Shown piece after piece: positions 25,627-34,990 of a stretch of DNA of 64,000 bases (positions are counted from its first letter, which is position 1; each line of letters begins with the position of its first letter). This DNA comes from Bacteroidales bacterium (lineage in GTDB: Bacteria > Bacteroidota > Bacteroidia > Bacteroidales > Paludibacteraceae): the NCBI GenBank assembly GCA_015061115.1, contig SUXE01000016.1:60927-124926 (forward strand). Direction: 5' to 3'. The position numbers and the translations under genes were made by a program. The notes beneath the pieces were generated by a model. That model had not been told where the DNA came from. It did no database searches and worked only from the letters and a program-made list of their open reading frames with translations.

Positions 25627-26247
25627 TTATTGTCGTTTGTCTGCGATACATGCGTCAATGACTTTTCGTCCGTAATCAGTAGCTATGCCTCGCATGAAAA
25701 TTTTCCATGATGTCGAGAATGTATCAAAATAAGACATTTTTGAATAGTCGAACATTGGATCTTGTGCCATAGCTTTCAATTGTGAAACAAGTAATCTCGA
25801 CATGATTTCAGGATTCAAACTTGGGTCAATCTCTGGCTCATGTCCGTCTTTTGCTTTTTGACCTTCCCTTAGCAGACGTTCGAGATATTCAAATTGGAGA
25901 TCTTTGTCCTCTTTTTTCTTTTCGCAATGCGCACTCTTCTTTATCTCATCCAAAAAAGATTTGTGGGTGTTGCGCACGTGTCTGATGAAGAGTTCGTTAA
26001 GACTTAGAATCCTTTCAAATGTAGAACTGTAATCTTTATTTAAGATGGATTCAAATTTGCTTCTTAGTTCCTTAACGGATTTTTGGCAGCAAAGTTGAAT
26101 GAGCTCATCTCGACTTTGTATTGTCTCGTAAAGAGTGCGTTTTGATATGCCTAAGGCTGATGAGATGTCATCCATTTTGACATCTTTTATGCCCTGACTT
26201 TCAAATAACTTGGTAGATGTGTCGATTATCGAATCTATCAAACTCAT
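25627..26247 (-). CDS. TetR-family regulator of the efflux operon
   Basis: A 206-residue TetR-family protein. The N-terminal helix-turn-helix is DDISSALGISKRTLYETI at about 26-43. The rest is the ligand-binding/dimerisation helices. It heads the operon (TetR, TolC, MFP, RND, PG0541-like), with 45 bases to TolC, and a 16-bp palindrome sits between its promoter and start codon, so it is likely an autorepressor that also governs the pump. Confidence 0.88.
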   Translation of the reverse strand: MSLIDSIIDTSTKLFESQGIKDVKMDDISSALGISKRTLYETIQSRDELIQLCCQKSVKELRSKFESILNKDYSSTFERILSLNELFIRHVRNTHKSFLDEIKKSAHCEKKKEDKDLQFEYLERLLREGQKAKDGHEPEIDPSLNPEIMSRLLVSQLKAMAQDPMFDYSKMSYFDTFSTSWKIFMRGIATDYGRKVIDACIADKRQ

Positions 26248-26263
26248 TTTTAATTAATTTTAT

Positions 26264-26279
26264 AAGATTAATTAATCTT
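26264..26279. promoter_or_regulatory. 16-bp palindromic operator candidate
   Basis: AAGATTAATTAATCTT is a perfect palindrome 13 bases downstream of the TetR -7 box, where a bound repressor would block transcription. Confidence 0.6.
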
Positions 26280-26291
26280 TATTAGACGTTG

Positions 26292-26322
26292 CAAATTTAG
26301 TCTATAAAACTCAGAAAACAAA
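26292..26322 (-). promoter_or_regulatory. Promoter of the efflux operon
   Basis: Minus-strand TAAATTTG (26299 to 26292), with TTTTG ending at 26319, 19 bases upstream. A good match to the Bacteroidota consensus. Confidence 0.78.
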
Positions 26323-26645
26323 ATGAGTTTTCAAAATAATGCTATAAAAAATCAAAATTAACAATTTTTAATACTTCGTTTTCGCCTAAATCGCCTTTCC
26401 CCCTATATCTATAATTTAATTCAACAAGTACATATAAAATTCAAGTTGTTTATAGTCCAACAACAAACAGACATTAAATAGAGCTAAGTGTATTGTGATA
26501 ATAAAATATGAGTGTTTTTCTGATGTCTTTAAGGCTTTACTTATGGTCAAAAGGAAAAAATATGTAAGTGTTAGTGTAATTAGTTTATCAATATTTGTAT
26601 AAAAGTTTGTATGAAAACCAGTGCCATTGTAAAAAAATGTTACGT
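26323..26645. other. AT-rich divergent intergenic region
   Basis: About 320 AT-rich bases between the TetR and OmpA promoters. A minus open frame at 26416-26685 is Phe/Ile/Asn-rich low complexity and overlaps the OmpA -7 box, so I do not call it. I see no other feature. Confidence 0.5.
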
Positions 26646-26679
26646 TTTGATAAAATACTCTAAAAAAGTTATATATTTG
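26646..26679 (+). promoter_or_regulatory. Promoter of the OmpA-like gene
   Basis: TTTG at 26646-26649 and TATATTTG at 26672-26679, spaced 22 bases, slightly long. It places the start at ATG 26748 rather than an upstream in-frame GTG. Confidence 0.6.
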
Positions 26680-26747
26680 TGGCATTGAAACGTGGTAAAG
26701 AAAAGAAAATAATAAAAAAATATATAAATTTCATTCTACACGAAAAG

Positions 26748-28235
26748 ATGAAAAAGATTGTAACTTTAGCGTGTGCAGCGGTTGCAGGAATTACTGCTGC
26801 TACAGCTCAAACAGAGTCTAATCAGTGGGCTGTTGGTGTCTACGGAGGTTTGACAGAGTATGAAGGAGAGCTTGCGAGCAACATGATGGGTATCCTAAAG
26901 GATAACTATAGTTTCTATGGACACGGAGGTATCTCAGTCAATCGCTTCTTGAACAAGCGTTGGGATGTGGCATTTTTCGGTTCTTACGGATTGTTGGGAG
27001 CAAAGAAAGAGGGAATTGAATTCGACAATGAGGACAGCAAGGGATCTCTTGTTCTTGGAACAAACTCTAGTAACAATCCAGAGATGAAGTTGACAGAGGT
27101 TTATGGTGATTTGACAGCTGCTTTCAAGTTCGTTACTAAAGATTCTTGCCGTTTCAGCCCATACATTTTTGCAGGTGCTGGTTATCGTTATTTGATGGTT
27201 AAGGATGCAAACAAGTATATTGGAGCAGAAGGTGGTGATCCAGTTATTGTTGCCGGTCTTGGTTGTGATTACAAGATCAATGATCGTTTTGCATTGACTT
27301 ACACAGCTCGTTATGGTTACACTCTAGGTGATGATAAGGATCAGTACGAGTGTGGTAGCGCTAAAGATCAGCAGTTGATGCACAGCCTAGGTTTGAAGTT
27401 CTGTTTCGGATCTCCTAAGGATTCTGATAAGGATGGAGTTGAGGATAAACTTGACAAATGTCCAAACACTCCTATTGGAGTTTCTGTAGACGCAAATGGT
27501 TGTCCACTTGATGAGGATAAGGATGGCGTTCCAGATTACAAAGACAATTGCAAGGGTACTCCTGCTGGTGTAACTGTTGATTCACTTGGTTGTCCTGTTG
27601 ATACAGACGGTGACGGTGTAGCAGATTACCTAGACAAGTGTGCTGACACTCCTAAGGAGGCTGAGGTAGACGAGAACGGATGTCCAAAGGATTCTGATGG
27701 CGACGGAGTTGCTGATTACCTAGACAAGTGTCCTGGTACTCCAGCTGCAGCTAAGGGTTATGTAGATGAGAACGGTTGCCCAACAGATAAGGATGGCGAC
27801 GGTGTTTATGATTACGAGGATAAGTGTCCTGAGACTCCAGGTATCAAGGAGAACAAGGGATGTCCAGAAATCAAGGCTGAGGTTAAGCAGTTGTTCAAGA
27901 AGGCTCTTAACGGTATCCAGTTTGAGACTGGTAAGGCTAAGATCAAGGGTAAGACTTCATTCGCAATCCTAGACGATGTTGTAAAGGTAATGCAGGAGAA
28001 CCCAGCATATAAGTTGAATATCGGTGGTCACACAGATAACGTAGGTAATGCAGAGAAGAACATGCAGCTTTCTAAAGAGCGTGCAGCTTCTGTAAGAGAG
28101 TACCTAATCAGCAAGGGTGTTGAGGAGTCTCGTTTGGCTGCTGCAGGTTACGGTGATACTCAGCCAGTTGCAGACAACAAGACTGCAAAGGGTCGTGCAG
28201 AGAACCGTCGTGTTGCATTCGTTGTTGAGTTCTAA
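26748..28235 (+). CDS. OmpA-family protein with thrombospondin type 3 repeats
   Basis: A 495-residue outer-membrane protein. A signal peptide (cleaved near TAQ at ~21) leads to an eight-strand barrel at about 22-220. Five calcium-binding thrombospondin type 3 repeats follow (for example DSDKDGVEDKLDKCPNTP and DGDGVADYLDKCPGTP), at about 225-375. The C-terminal OmpA peptidoglycan-binding domain contains NIGGHTDNVGN and GRAENRRVAF. The Asp-rich repeats form a rigid Ca-bound spacer. Codons are those of a highly expressed gene. It probably links the outer membrane to the cell wall, as its Bacteroides homologues do. A terminator follows at 28258-28294. Confidence 0.92.
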   Translation: MKKIVTLACAAVAGITAATAQTESNQWAVGVYGGLTEYEGELASNMMGILKDNYSFYGHGGISVNRFLNKRWDVAFFGSYGLLGAKKEGIEFDNEDSKGSLVLGTNSSNNPEMKLTEVYGDLTAAFKFVTKDSCRFSPYIFAGAGYRYLMVKDANKYIGAEGGDPVIVAGLGCDYKINDRFALTYTARYGYTLGDDKDQYECGSAKDQQLMHSLGLKFCFGSPKDSDKDGVEDKLDKCPNTPIGVSVDANGCPLDEDKDGVPDYKDNCKGTPAGVTVDSLGCPVDTDGDGVADYLDKCADTPKEAEVDENGCPKDSDGDGVADYLDKCPGTPAAAKGYVDENGCPTDKDGDGVYDYEDKCPETPGIKENKGCPEIKAEVKQLFKKALNGIQFETGKAKIKGKTSFAILDDVVKVMQENPAYKLNIGGHTDNVGNAEKNMQLSKERAASVREYLISKGVEESRLAAAGYGDTQPVADNKTAKGRAENRRVAFVVEF

Positions 28236-28257
28236 TCAGAATTAACAATAGATATTT

Positions 28258-28294
28258 GAGAAAGAATCGTTCCGACGGTTCTTTCTCTTTTTTT
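28258..28294 (+). terminator. Intrinsic terminator after ompA
   Basis: GAGAAAGAA / TTCTTTCTC stem (with an inner TCG/CGA pairing and a small bulge) followed by a T run. Confidence 0.8.
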
Positions 28295-28311
28295 GGTTTC
28301 AACTTTCAACT

Positions 28312-28875
28312 ATGAGTGGTATGATAGAAGATTCAGAAGACGATATTATAGTTTGGGAAAATTCGACAGCTCCTTCACCAAAAAAATCTGAAGAAGAGAT
28401 TCATGTAGTCGATAACGAGGATTTTCAGGAGATAGGAGAAGACGAGAATGATACAGATTTGGTTGGATCTGATTGTGATATTGAAGAGAATGAAGATGTT
28501 GAAGATTCAGATAATTCCGTCTACGAAAAGAAGTACTACAAAATAGGAGAAGTCGAATCAATAATTGGGGAAACCCAATCGACAATACGTTTTTGGGAAG
28601 ACTCTTTTGCTGAGTTGGGAAAAAATTTTTGTAGCCAACGTTCACGAGGAGGAACTCGAAAATATACAAAAGAAAATATTGAAAATCTGAAATTGTTGCA
28701 ACTATTGCTTAGAGAAAGACGTCTTACAATAGAGGGAGCTATTTCAGAAGTCAAAAGCGAAAGAAAGCGAAATGTCAAAGAACGGGCTTTGATTCTTCTG
28801 AAGGAGACGAAAAATGAGCTTAACAATCTAATTGATGCTTATAATTACGTCCTTCAAAAAAATGCTGACAAATAG
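28312..28875 (+). CDS. MerR-family regulator with an acidic N-terminus
   Basis: A 187-residue DNA-binding protein. Residues 1-~70 are strongly acidic and probably disordered. Then YYKIGEVESIIGETQSTIRF begins a MerR winged helix, with RKYTKENIENLKLLQLLLRE as the second part and a coiled-coil dimerisation helix. No effector domain is seen. This layout is found in Bacteroidota MerR proteins of unknown target. It sits between the ompA terminator and the CotH gene with no promoter consensus that I can place. Confidence 0.82.
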   Translation: MSGMIEDSEDDIIVWENSTAPSPKKSEEEIHVVDNEDFQEIGEDENDTDLVGSDCDIEENEDVEDSDNSVYEKKYYKIGEVESIIGETQSTIRFWEDSFAELGKNFCSQRSRGGTRKYTKENIENLKLLQLLLRERRLTIEGAISEVKSERKRNVKERALILLKETKNELNNLIDAYNYVLQKNADK

Positions 28876-28944
28876 TCCTAAAAAAAAGTTTGGTCGTTTT
28901 TTTTTGCCTATTTGCTGATATTTATTGATTTTAAATACGTAAAT

Positions 28945-28976
28945 TTTGTTTTTGTTAAGTCGAATAGATACATTTG
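28945..28976 (+). promoter_or_regulatory. Promoter of the CotH/T9SS gene
   Basis: TTTG at 28945-28948 and TACATTTG at 28969-28976, spaced 20 bases. It sets the start at ATG 29004. Confidence 0.75.
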
Positions 28977-29003
28977 CGTCTATACAATTGTAATAGGGAT
29001 AAT

Positions 29004-32000
29004 ATGAAGAACATGATACTAAGAAAACTTACAACTATTATGTTGCTAGCTGCATCATTTGCAGCGTCGGCTACTGTCAAGATCAATGAGATCATGCCAT
29101 GCAATATTTCTGCATATATGGATGGTAGCACTTATGAATTTCCATCGTGGATTGAGTTCTATAATGATGGGGATGCTGTTGATTTGAAGGGAGCGATTGT
29201 AACTGCTTATAAAGAATCAGGCAAAGTGGATTGGACAGGAGAGTTCAAGGAAAGTCACAAAATTCCTGAGGGCTACAGTATACTTGCCTTTTATGGTGAC
29301 ACAGAGGTTAAGGCATCTTCTTCTAATATTTTGGGCAGTTTCCCTAAAAATTTGGAATATAAAGCTGGAAAATTGGAAATCAAGTTTGCTGATGGTAAAG
29401 TTATTTCAATGACACACCCTTTGCAATTGCCAAATGTGTCATATGGCGATGGTGGGTATATGGAGCCGACTCCTGGACAAAAGAACACCAAAGCTTATGC
29501 AACTCGTGTGCCAACACCGAAATTTGTGACAACCCCTGGTTTTTATTTTGGAGAAGAAAGTAAAAAAATATCACTTTCATGTGATATGGAAGGTGCTGTG
29601 ATATATTATACAACAGATGGATCCACACCTGATGAGATGAGCAAGTTATATGAAGGTCCTATTGAAATTAAAGATAATAAGCCAATTAGAGCAAAAGCTT
29701 TTGTCGAAGGGCAATTAGCAAGTGATGTTTTAACAGGTACGTTCTTCTTGAACTCACCTTATTCGGAGAGTTGTACAGGTACGGATCTTCCTGTGGTATC
29801 AATTGTTACAGATGATATATTCCTGAATGATGATCAAATAGGAATATGTGTGATGGGAAAAAACGGTGTTCAAGGAGCATCGTCATGTGTTATGGCTAAA
29901 GCCAATTATAATAGGGATTGGAGTCGTCCTGCAACTTTTGAGTATTTTGAGGATGGAGATTTGAAATGCAGCCAAAAAGTTGAAATCAGTGTGACAGGAG
30001 GATGTTCTCGTATGGATTCATATAAGACAAAGAGCTTGAAGATGAAGGCCTCAAAGAAGACAGGAAATAATCGTTTTGATTATACAAAATTCTTTAAGGA
30101 AAAATCTTTCAAGGAGTTGAAGAGTATTCAGATTCGTAATGGCGGTAATGGTTATGGAACATTGAGATGCCGTGATGGATTTATGCAGTCATTATGTAAG
30201 GGATTGGGAATAGATTATCAAAGTTATCAGCCTGTCGCTTATTATATAAATGGTAAATATCAGGGCTTGATGGGTTTGAGAGAGCGTACTAATGATGATT
30301 ATGTCTTTCATAATTATGGATTGGAAGAAGATGAAGTAGATGAAGTCTCTATCAAAACAGAAGGAGTGTCAGCTGTAGCGGGAACTCTTGACGCATACAA
30401 TGAATTGATAGATTATGTGGAAAATCATTATGCGGATAATGACTTTTATGAACAGTTGTCTTTGAGAATTGATGTCGAAGAATATATAAGATATCAGATT
30501 TTTGAGCAGTTTATAGTCAATACAGACTGGCCTGGTAATAATACAAAAATTTGGAGAAAAAAGAAGGGCGGAAAGTTCCGTTGGATAGTTTATGATACAG
30601 ACTTCGGTTATGGATTGTATGATGGCGGAGCCCCAAATTATTGTGACTCCGGATTGAACATGATGGATTTCACAATGGGTGTAGGTTCGGCTGTAAACTG
30701 GGCTAATGGTACAGATGTTGGAGGTGGTACTTATCAGTTTAATGAAAAATCAAAGATGAAGACGACAATCTTCTATCACTGTATGCAGAATGAAGATTTC
30801 CAGTTACGTTTTGCAACAGAATTCTTAAAGCAGCTTGACAATCATTTTACAGAGGAGAAGGTGATGGCAAAATGGGATTCTATTGCTTCTTTGGTTAAGA
30901 AAGATTTTTGTGCTACTAAGGCGATCTCTGGAAATGTGGATTCATATAACAGTAGAATAAAATCATTCACTAATACAAGAAACCGTGTTATAAGAGAGCA
31001 GTTACTCTCAAAGTTTGATATGTCAGATTCAAAGGTGAAGCTTGATTTCAAGGTGATATTGCCAGATGAGTTGTCATCAGTTGATTATCTTTTTAATAAG
31101 GAGTTGAAAAATGATGTGTCTTACAGTTTTTCTGCTCATGTCGGTCAGAAAATCAAGATTGAACCGGAATTGCCAGAAGGCTATATTGTTGAAAAATGGT
31201 ATTTGTCGGACTCTCTTGTTGATACTAGAGAACTGATTACAAAGGCTACGGAATGGACATATTTCTACGATAGTGTCATGCCGGCAAAGAATTGGATGGC
31301 TACAAACTATGATGACTCTAAGTGGTCTGTCGGAAAAGGTAAATTCGGTTATGCAAGCGACAGAGATTATGATACTCCGTTAGACTATGGAAGTGATAAG
31401 GAAAACAAGTATCTGACTGCATATTTCAGAACTACAGTAGATTGTGACAGAGATAATGAATTCAAAAAGGTGTCATTCAAGATTATGTATGATGACGCTG
31501 CGGTTGTCTATGTGAATGGCACAAAGGTCGCTGTTTTCAATTTGCCGAAAGATACAACTTATACTTATGATATGTTGGCTACTTTGCCTGACGGATATGC
31601 TAATGATGAAGAGTCAACATTCTCAATCGATGGGTCGTTGTTCAAGAAGGGCAAGAATGTGATTGCTGTTGAGATTCACCAGAACGAGCCTGCAAGTTCG
31701 GATATGTCTATGAAAATGACCGCATCTTCTGTTTCTACTGCAAAGTCTGAGATTGAGGGTGATATCTTTGTCGGAAAGGTTGGAAAGGATATGACCGTAA
31801 AATTGTATGTCAAGGAGGATCCAAATTATAGTAGACCACAGTTGTTCATTAATGAGGTTTGTTCTTCTAACAATAAGACTGTTGATGAATATGGTGAGAA
31901 ACCAGATTGGATTGAGATTTATAATGCTGGCGACACTGATGTAGATTTGGCGGATATGATTCTTGTCAATAAGACAAAGGCTAAAACACATGTCTTCCCA

Positions 32001-32588
32001 AGATCACAATCTGATTCGACGACTGTTCCAGCCAACGGAAGAATTTTGCTTTGGGCTGATGGCAATGCCGATGAAGGTCCTCGTCATTTGAATTTCAAAC
32101 TTTCTGCAGATGTCTCTCAGCAGTTGATTTTGATGCATTCATACAAAGGTAAGAACGACACATTGGATGTGTTTACAACCAAGACTCATCCAAAGAACGG
32201 AAGTTATGGTCGTGAAACTGATGGATCGAAGGAGTTGATGGTTTTTGCTAATTGTTCAACTGTGGATAATTTGGGTTACGCAATAGCATCTCCTCGTAAT
32301 GGTAATGGAGAAGTGTTGTGTGATGCGGAAATCATGTCAGGAGAAAAATTGCTTGACACAGGTATTGTGATATATCCGAATCCAGTGGATAATACATTGT
32401 TTGTAGAGGTTAACTCAAAAGGATCTCATCAAATTCAGATCACAGATTGTATGTCACGCAGAGTGGTTGAACAATATTCTGATGAGAATGTTACAGCGGT
32501 TGATGTGGATAATCTGACTTCAGGTGTTTATGTCATCTCTGTCATCACAGATGAGTCTACTTATACGACAAGATTTATCAAGAAGTAA
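29004..32588 (+). CDS. Surface protein: lamin-tail, CotH-kinase-like and T9SS sorting domains
   Basis: A 1194-residue secreted protein. A signal peptide ends near ASA at ~24. An N-terminal lamin-tail domain (VKINEIMPCN) follows, then a chitobiase/beta-hexosaminidase C-terminal-like repeat (YYTTDGSTPDE, ~205-255), then a CotH spore-coat kinase-like domain at about 270-640 (RPATFEYF, KTKSLKMKA, GNNTKIWRKKKGGKFRW, YDTDFG). A second lamin-tail domain lies at about 950-1080 (LFINEVCSSNN, KPDWIEIYNAGD). The last ~75 residues form a type IX secretion C-terminal domain (VIYPNPVDNTLFVEV to TTRFIKK). It should be exported by the T9SS and attached to the surface. CotH kinases phosphorylate proteins in spore coats; the substrate here is unknown. 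Confidence 0.85.
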   Translation: MKNMILRKLTTIMLLAASFAASATVKINEIMPCNISAYMDGSTYEFPSWIEFYNDGDAVDLKGAIVTAYKESGKVDWTGEFKESHKIPEGYSILAFYGDTEVKASSSNILGSFPKNLEYKAGKLEIKFADGKVISMTHPLQLPNVSYGDGGYMEPTPGQKNTKAYATRVPTPKFVTTPGFYFGEESKKISLSCDMEGAVIYYTTDGSTPDEMSKLYEGPIEIKDNKPIRAKAFVEGQLASDVLTGTFFLNSPYSESCTGTDLPVVSIVTDDIFLNDDQIGICVMGKNGVQGASSCVMAKANYNRDWSRPATFEYFEDGDLKCSQKVEISVTGGCSRMDSYKTKSLKMKASKKTGNNRFDYTKFFKEKSFKELKSIQIRNGGNGYGTLRCRDGFMQSLCKGLGIDYQSYQPVAYYINGKYQGLMGLRERTNDDYVFHNYGLEEDEVDEVSIKTEGVSAVAGTLDAYNELIDYVENHYADNDFYEQLSLRIDVEEYIRYQIFEQFIVNTDWPGNNTKIWRKKKGGKFRWIVYDTDFGYGLYDGGAPNYCDSGLNMMDFTMGVGSAVNWANGTDVGGGTYQFNEKSKMKTTIFYHCMQNEDFQLRFATEFLKQLDNHFTEEKVMAKWDSIASLVKKDFCATKAISGNVDSYNSRIKSFTNTRNRVIREQLLSKFDMSDSKVKLDFKVILPDELSSVDYLFNKELKNDVSYSFSAHVGQKIKIEPELPEGYIVEKWYLSDSLVDTRELITKATEWTYFYDSVMPAKNWMATNYDDSKWSVGKGKFGYASDRDYDTPLDYGSDKENKYLTAYFRTTVDCDRDNEFKKVSFKIMYDDAAVVYVNGTKVAVFNLPKDTTYTYDMLATLPDGYANDEESTFSIDGSLFKKGKNVIAVEIHQNEPASSDMSMKMTASSVSTAKSEIEGDIFVGKVGKDMTVKLYVKEDPNYSRPQLFINEVCSSNNKTVDEYGEKPDWIEIYNAGDTDVDLADMILVNKTKAKTHVFPRSQSDSTTVPANGRILLWADGNADEGPRHLNFKLSADVSQQLILMHSYKGKNDTLDVFTTKTHPKNGSYGRETDGSKELMVFANCSTVDNLGYAIASPRNGNGEVLCDAEIMSGEKLLDTGIVIYPNPVDNTLFVEVNSKGSHQIQITDCMSRRVVEQYSDENVTAVDVDNLTSGVYVISVITDESTYTTRFIKK

Positions 32589-32616
32589 AAAAGTTTTACA
32601 AAAAAGTGCAAGATAA

Positions 32617-32647
32617 ATTGTCATAATCTCATTTTTATGTAATTTTG
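32617..32647 (+). promoter_or_regulatory. Promoter of the his leader and operon
   Basis: ATTG at 32617-32620 and TAATTTTG at 32640-32647, spaced 19 bases. It precedes the leader peptide start at 32665 by 17 bases. Confidence 0.72.
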
Positions 32648-32664
32648 TAGAAAATATTAAGAAA

Positions 32665-32754
32665 ATGAGATTTCGCAGATTACATAAGCATCATCATGAG
32701 CATTGTATAGAAAACGATGCAAGTGAGCTTTGTGTGTGTTCTGCAAAACATTAA
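32665..32754 (+). CDS. Histidine leader peptide
   Basis: A 29-codon ORF beginning MRFRRLHKHHHEH, with five His codons in seven positions (residues 7, 9, 10, 11 and 13) and a sixth His as the last residue. It lies between the his promoter and a terminator that precedes hisG. This is the arrangement of histidine attenuators: ribosome stalling at the His codons when His-tRNA is scarce would favour the antiterminator. Confidence 0.8.
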   Translation: MRFRRLHKHHHEHCIENDASELCVCSAKH

Positions 32755-32799
32755 ATAGAGGAACGAAGGAGGCTTACTTGAACGTAGGTCTCCTTTTTT
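32720..32799 (+). promoter_or_regulatory. his operon transcription attenuator
   Basis: Two exclusive structures can be read. Terminator: AGGAGGCTTAC at 32767-32777 pairs with GTAGGTCTCCT at 32784-32794 (two G-U pairs), followed by a run of Ts. Antiterminator: CAAGTGAGC at 32720-32728 pairs with GCTTACTTG at 32772-32780 (one G-U), which removes the 5' arm of the terminator. The antiterminator 5' arm is inside the leader ORF, downstream of the His codons, as attenuation requires. hisG begins 25 bases later. Confidence 0.75.
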
Positions 32800-32823
32800 A
32801 TAAAACCATTACAAATTCAAATT

Positions 32824-33681
32824 ATGTTAAGAATAGCAGTTCAGGCAAAAGGACGTCTATTTGAAGAGACGATGACGATGTTGGAAGAGTCGAGCATCAA
32901 AGTAGAGTCAGGAAAGAGAACATTGTTGGTGAAAGCCAAGAATTTCCCTGTGGAGATTCTTTATTTGAGAGATGACGATATTCCTCAGGCGGTTGCAACA
33001 GGTATCGCAGATGTCGGCATCGTAGGTGAGAACGAGTTTGAGGAGAAGGGAGAGGACGCAGATATCATCAAGCGTCTTGATTTCAGCAAGTGCCGCCTTT
33101 CTTTGGCTATTCCAAAGGCAGCAGACTATAATGGAGTCCAGTGGTTCAATGGCAAGAAGATTGCAACCTCTTATCCTCGTATCTTGAAAAATTATTTGGA
33201 TAAGAATGGTGTGAAAGCCGAGATCCACACTATCATGGGTAGTGTGGAGATCGCTCCTGGTATCGGAATGGCAGACTGTATCTTTGATATCGTAAGTTCT
33301 GGCTCAACATTGGTAAGCAACAACTTGAAAGAGGTTGAAGTCGCAATGTATTCTGAGGCTTTGCTTATCGGTAACAAGCATCTAAATGATGATGCAGAAA
33401 AGATGGCCACTTTGAAGGAGATCCTTTTCCGTTTCGATTCTTACAAGAATGCGGAAGGAAAGAAGTATATCCTTTTGAACATACCTAACGATAAGATCGA
33501 CGAAGTATGTAAGATTCTTCCAGGAATGAAGTCTCCTACAGTCACTCCACTTAAGCAGGAGGGTTGGTCGTCTCTTCACTCTGTAATTGAGGAGAAAACT
33601 TTCTGGGATATCATCAGCCAGTTGAAACAATTGGGCGCTGAGGGTATTCTTGTGGTTCCTATTGAAAAAATGATTCTCTAA
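32824..33681 (+). CDS. hisG: ATP phosphoribosyltransferase (long form)
   Basis: A 285-residue enzyme for the first step of histidine synthesis: ATP plus PRPP to phosphoribosyl-ATP. It is the long form with a C-terminal regulatory ACT-like domain (after ~220, KSPTVTPLKQEGWSSLHSV). The catalytic part includes GIADVGIVGENEF and DIVSSGSTLVSNNLKEV. The C-terminal domain allows feedback by histidine without HisZ. It overlaps hisD by one base (TAATG) and stands under the attenuator. Confidence 0.95.
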   Translation: MLRIAVQAKGRLFEETMTMLEESSIKVESGKRTLLVKAKNFPVEILYLRDDDIPQAVATGIADVGIVGENEFEEKGEDADIIKRLDFSKCRLSLAIPKAADYNGVQWFNGKKIATSYPRILKNYLDKNGVKAEIHTIMGSVEIAPGIGMADCIFDIVSSGSTLVSNNLKEVEVAMYSEALLIGNKHLNDDAEKMATLKEILFRFDSYKNAEGKKYILLNIPNDKIDEVCKILPGMKSPTVTPLKQEGWSSLHSVIEEKTFWDIISQLKQLGAEGILVVPIEKMIL

Positions 33682-34958
33682 TGAAGATAATCGAATATCC
33701 ACAACATAAGGATTGGAAGACGTTGCTGTCTCGTCCAGCTCTCGACAATAGTAGCTTGACAGAGACAGTGACTGCTGTACTTGACGACATCAAAAGTCGT
33801 GGTGATGCAGCGGTAAGAGAGTATGAGTTGAAATTCGATAAGGTTCAGCTTGATTCTTTACAGGTGTCTGAGGCTGAAATCGCTGAGGCAGAGACAATGG
33901 TGGCGGATGAGTTGAAAAACGCTATCCGTCTTGCGAAGAGCAACATCGAAAAATTCCATGCTGCTCAGGATCATGAGCTTCCTCGTATCGAGACTATGCC
34001 CGGCGTGACTTGTTGGCAGAAGGCTATGCCGATTGAGAAGGTCGGTCTATATATCCCAGGTGGTACAGCTCCATTGTTTTCGACAGTGTTGATGCTGGCT
34101 GTTCCTGCCCGTATCGCAGGTTGCAAGGAAATAGTTCTTTGTACTCCTCCTGCTAAAAACGGTAAGGTGCATCCTGCTGTATTGTTTGCGGCTAAAGTCG
34201 CTGGCGTGAGCAAAATATTCAAGATCGGTGGCGTACAGGCAATCGGATCAATGGCATATGGTACAGAAAGTGTACCGAAAGTCTACAAAATTTTTGGACC
34301 AGGCAACCAATATGTCACTGCGGCTAAGCAGAGAGTGTCGTTGAAAGATGTCGCTATTGATATGCCTGCAGGTCCAAGTGAGGTGGAGGTTATCGCCGAC
34401 GAGACTGCAAATCCATCATTCGTGGCTGCTGATTTGTTGTCGCAGGCTGAGCATGGTGTAGATAGCCAGACTGTCTGTATCACAACGAGCAAAGATCTTG
34501 CTGAGAAGGTTTTGGCTGAGGTTGAACGTCAGTTACAATTGCTCCCTAGAAAGGAGATTGCGGAGAAGTCGGTCGCAAACAGCAAGATTATCTTGGTGAA
34601 AGATTTGGAGGAGGTCATCGACGTCACAAATGAATATGCACCTGAGCATCTGATTATATCTACGTCTAACTATATGCAGATTGCAGAGAGAATCACTAAT
34701 GCAGGTTCTATTTTCTTGGGTCATTTGACTCCAGAAAGTGCAGGTGATTATGCTTCTGGTACAAACCATACTCTTCCTACAAATGGTTATGCAAAAGCAT
34801 ATAGCGGAGTAAACCTAGACAGTTTCCGCAAAAAGATCACTTATCAGGAAATCACACCTGATGGTCTTCAGCGTATTGGAAACGCAATTGAGATAATGGC
34901 AGAGAATGAGCAACTGTTCGCTCACAAGAATGCTGTTACTCTAAGAATGAACAAATAG
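33681..34958 (+). CDS. hisD: Histidinol dehydrogenase
   Basis: A 425-residue NAD-dependent, zinc enzyme for the last two steps of histidine synthesis (histidinol to histidine). Signatures are [19 protein letters not shown], the zinc ligand pair in LLSQAEHG, and the [14 protein letters not shown] and [17 protein letters not shown] segments. Length is typical. It begins at the last base of hisG and is 32 bases before hisC. Confidence 0.95.
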   Translation: MKIIEYPQHKDWKTLLSRPALDNSSLTETVTAVLDDIKSRGDAAVREYELKFDKVQLDSLQVSEAEIAEAETMVADELKNAIRLAKSNIEKFHAAQDHELPRIETMPGVTCWQKAMPIEKVGLYIPGGTAPLFSTVLMLAVPARIAGCKEIVLCTPPAKNGKVHPAVLFAAKVAGVSKIFKIGGVQAIGSMAYGTESVPKVYKIFGPGNQYVTAAKQRVSLKDVAIDMPAGPSEVEVIADETANPSFVAADLLSQAEHGVDSQTVCITTSKDLAEKVLAEVERQLQLLPRKEIAEKSVANSKIILVKDLEEVIDVTNEYAPEHLIISTSNYMQIAERITNAGSIFLGHLTPESAGDYASGTNHTLPTNGYAKAYSGVNLDSFRKKITYQEITPDGLQRIGNAIEIMAENEQLFAHKNAVTLRMNK

Positions 34959-34990
34959 AATTTGGAATTCAACAAATAAAATTTTGTTAT

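Noticed and set aside
26416..26685. A minus frame of 89 codons between the TetR and OmpA genes
   Set aside because: Low complexity, and it overlaps the OmpA -7 box.
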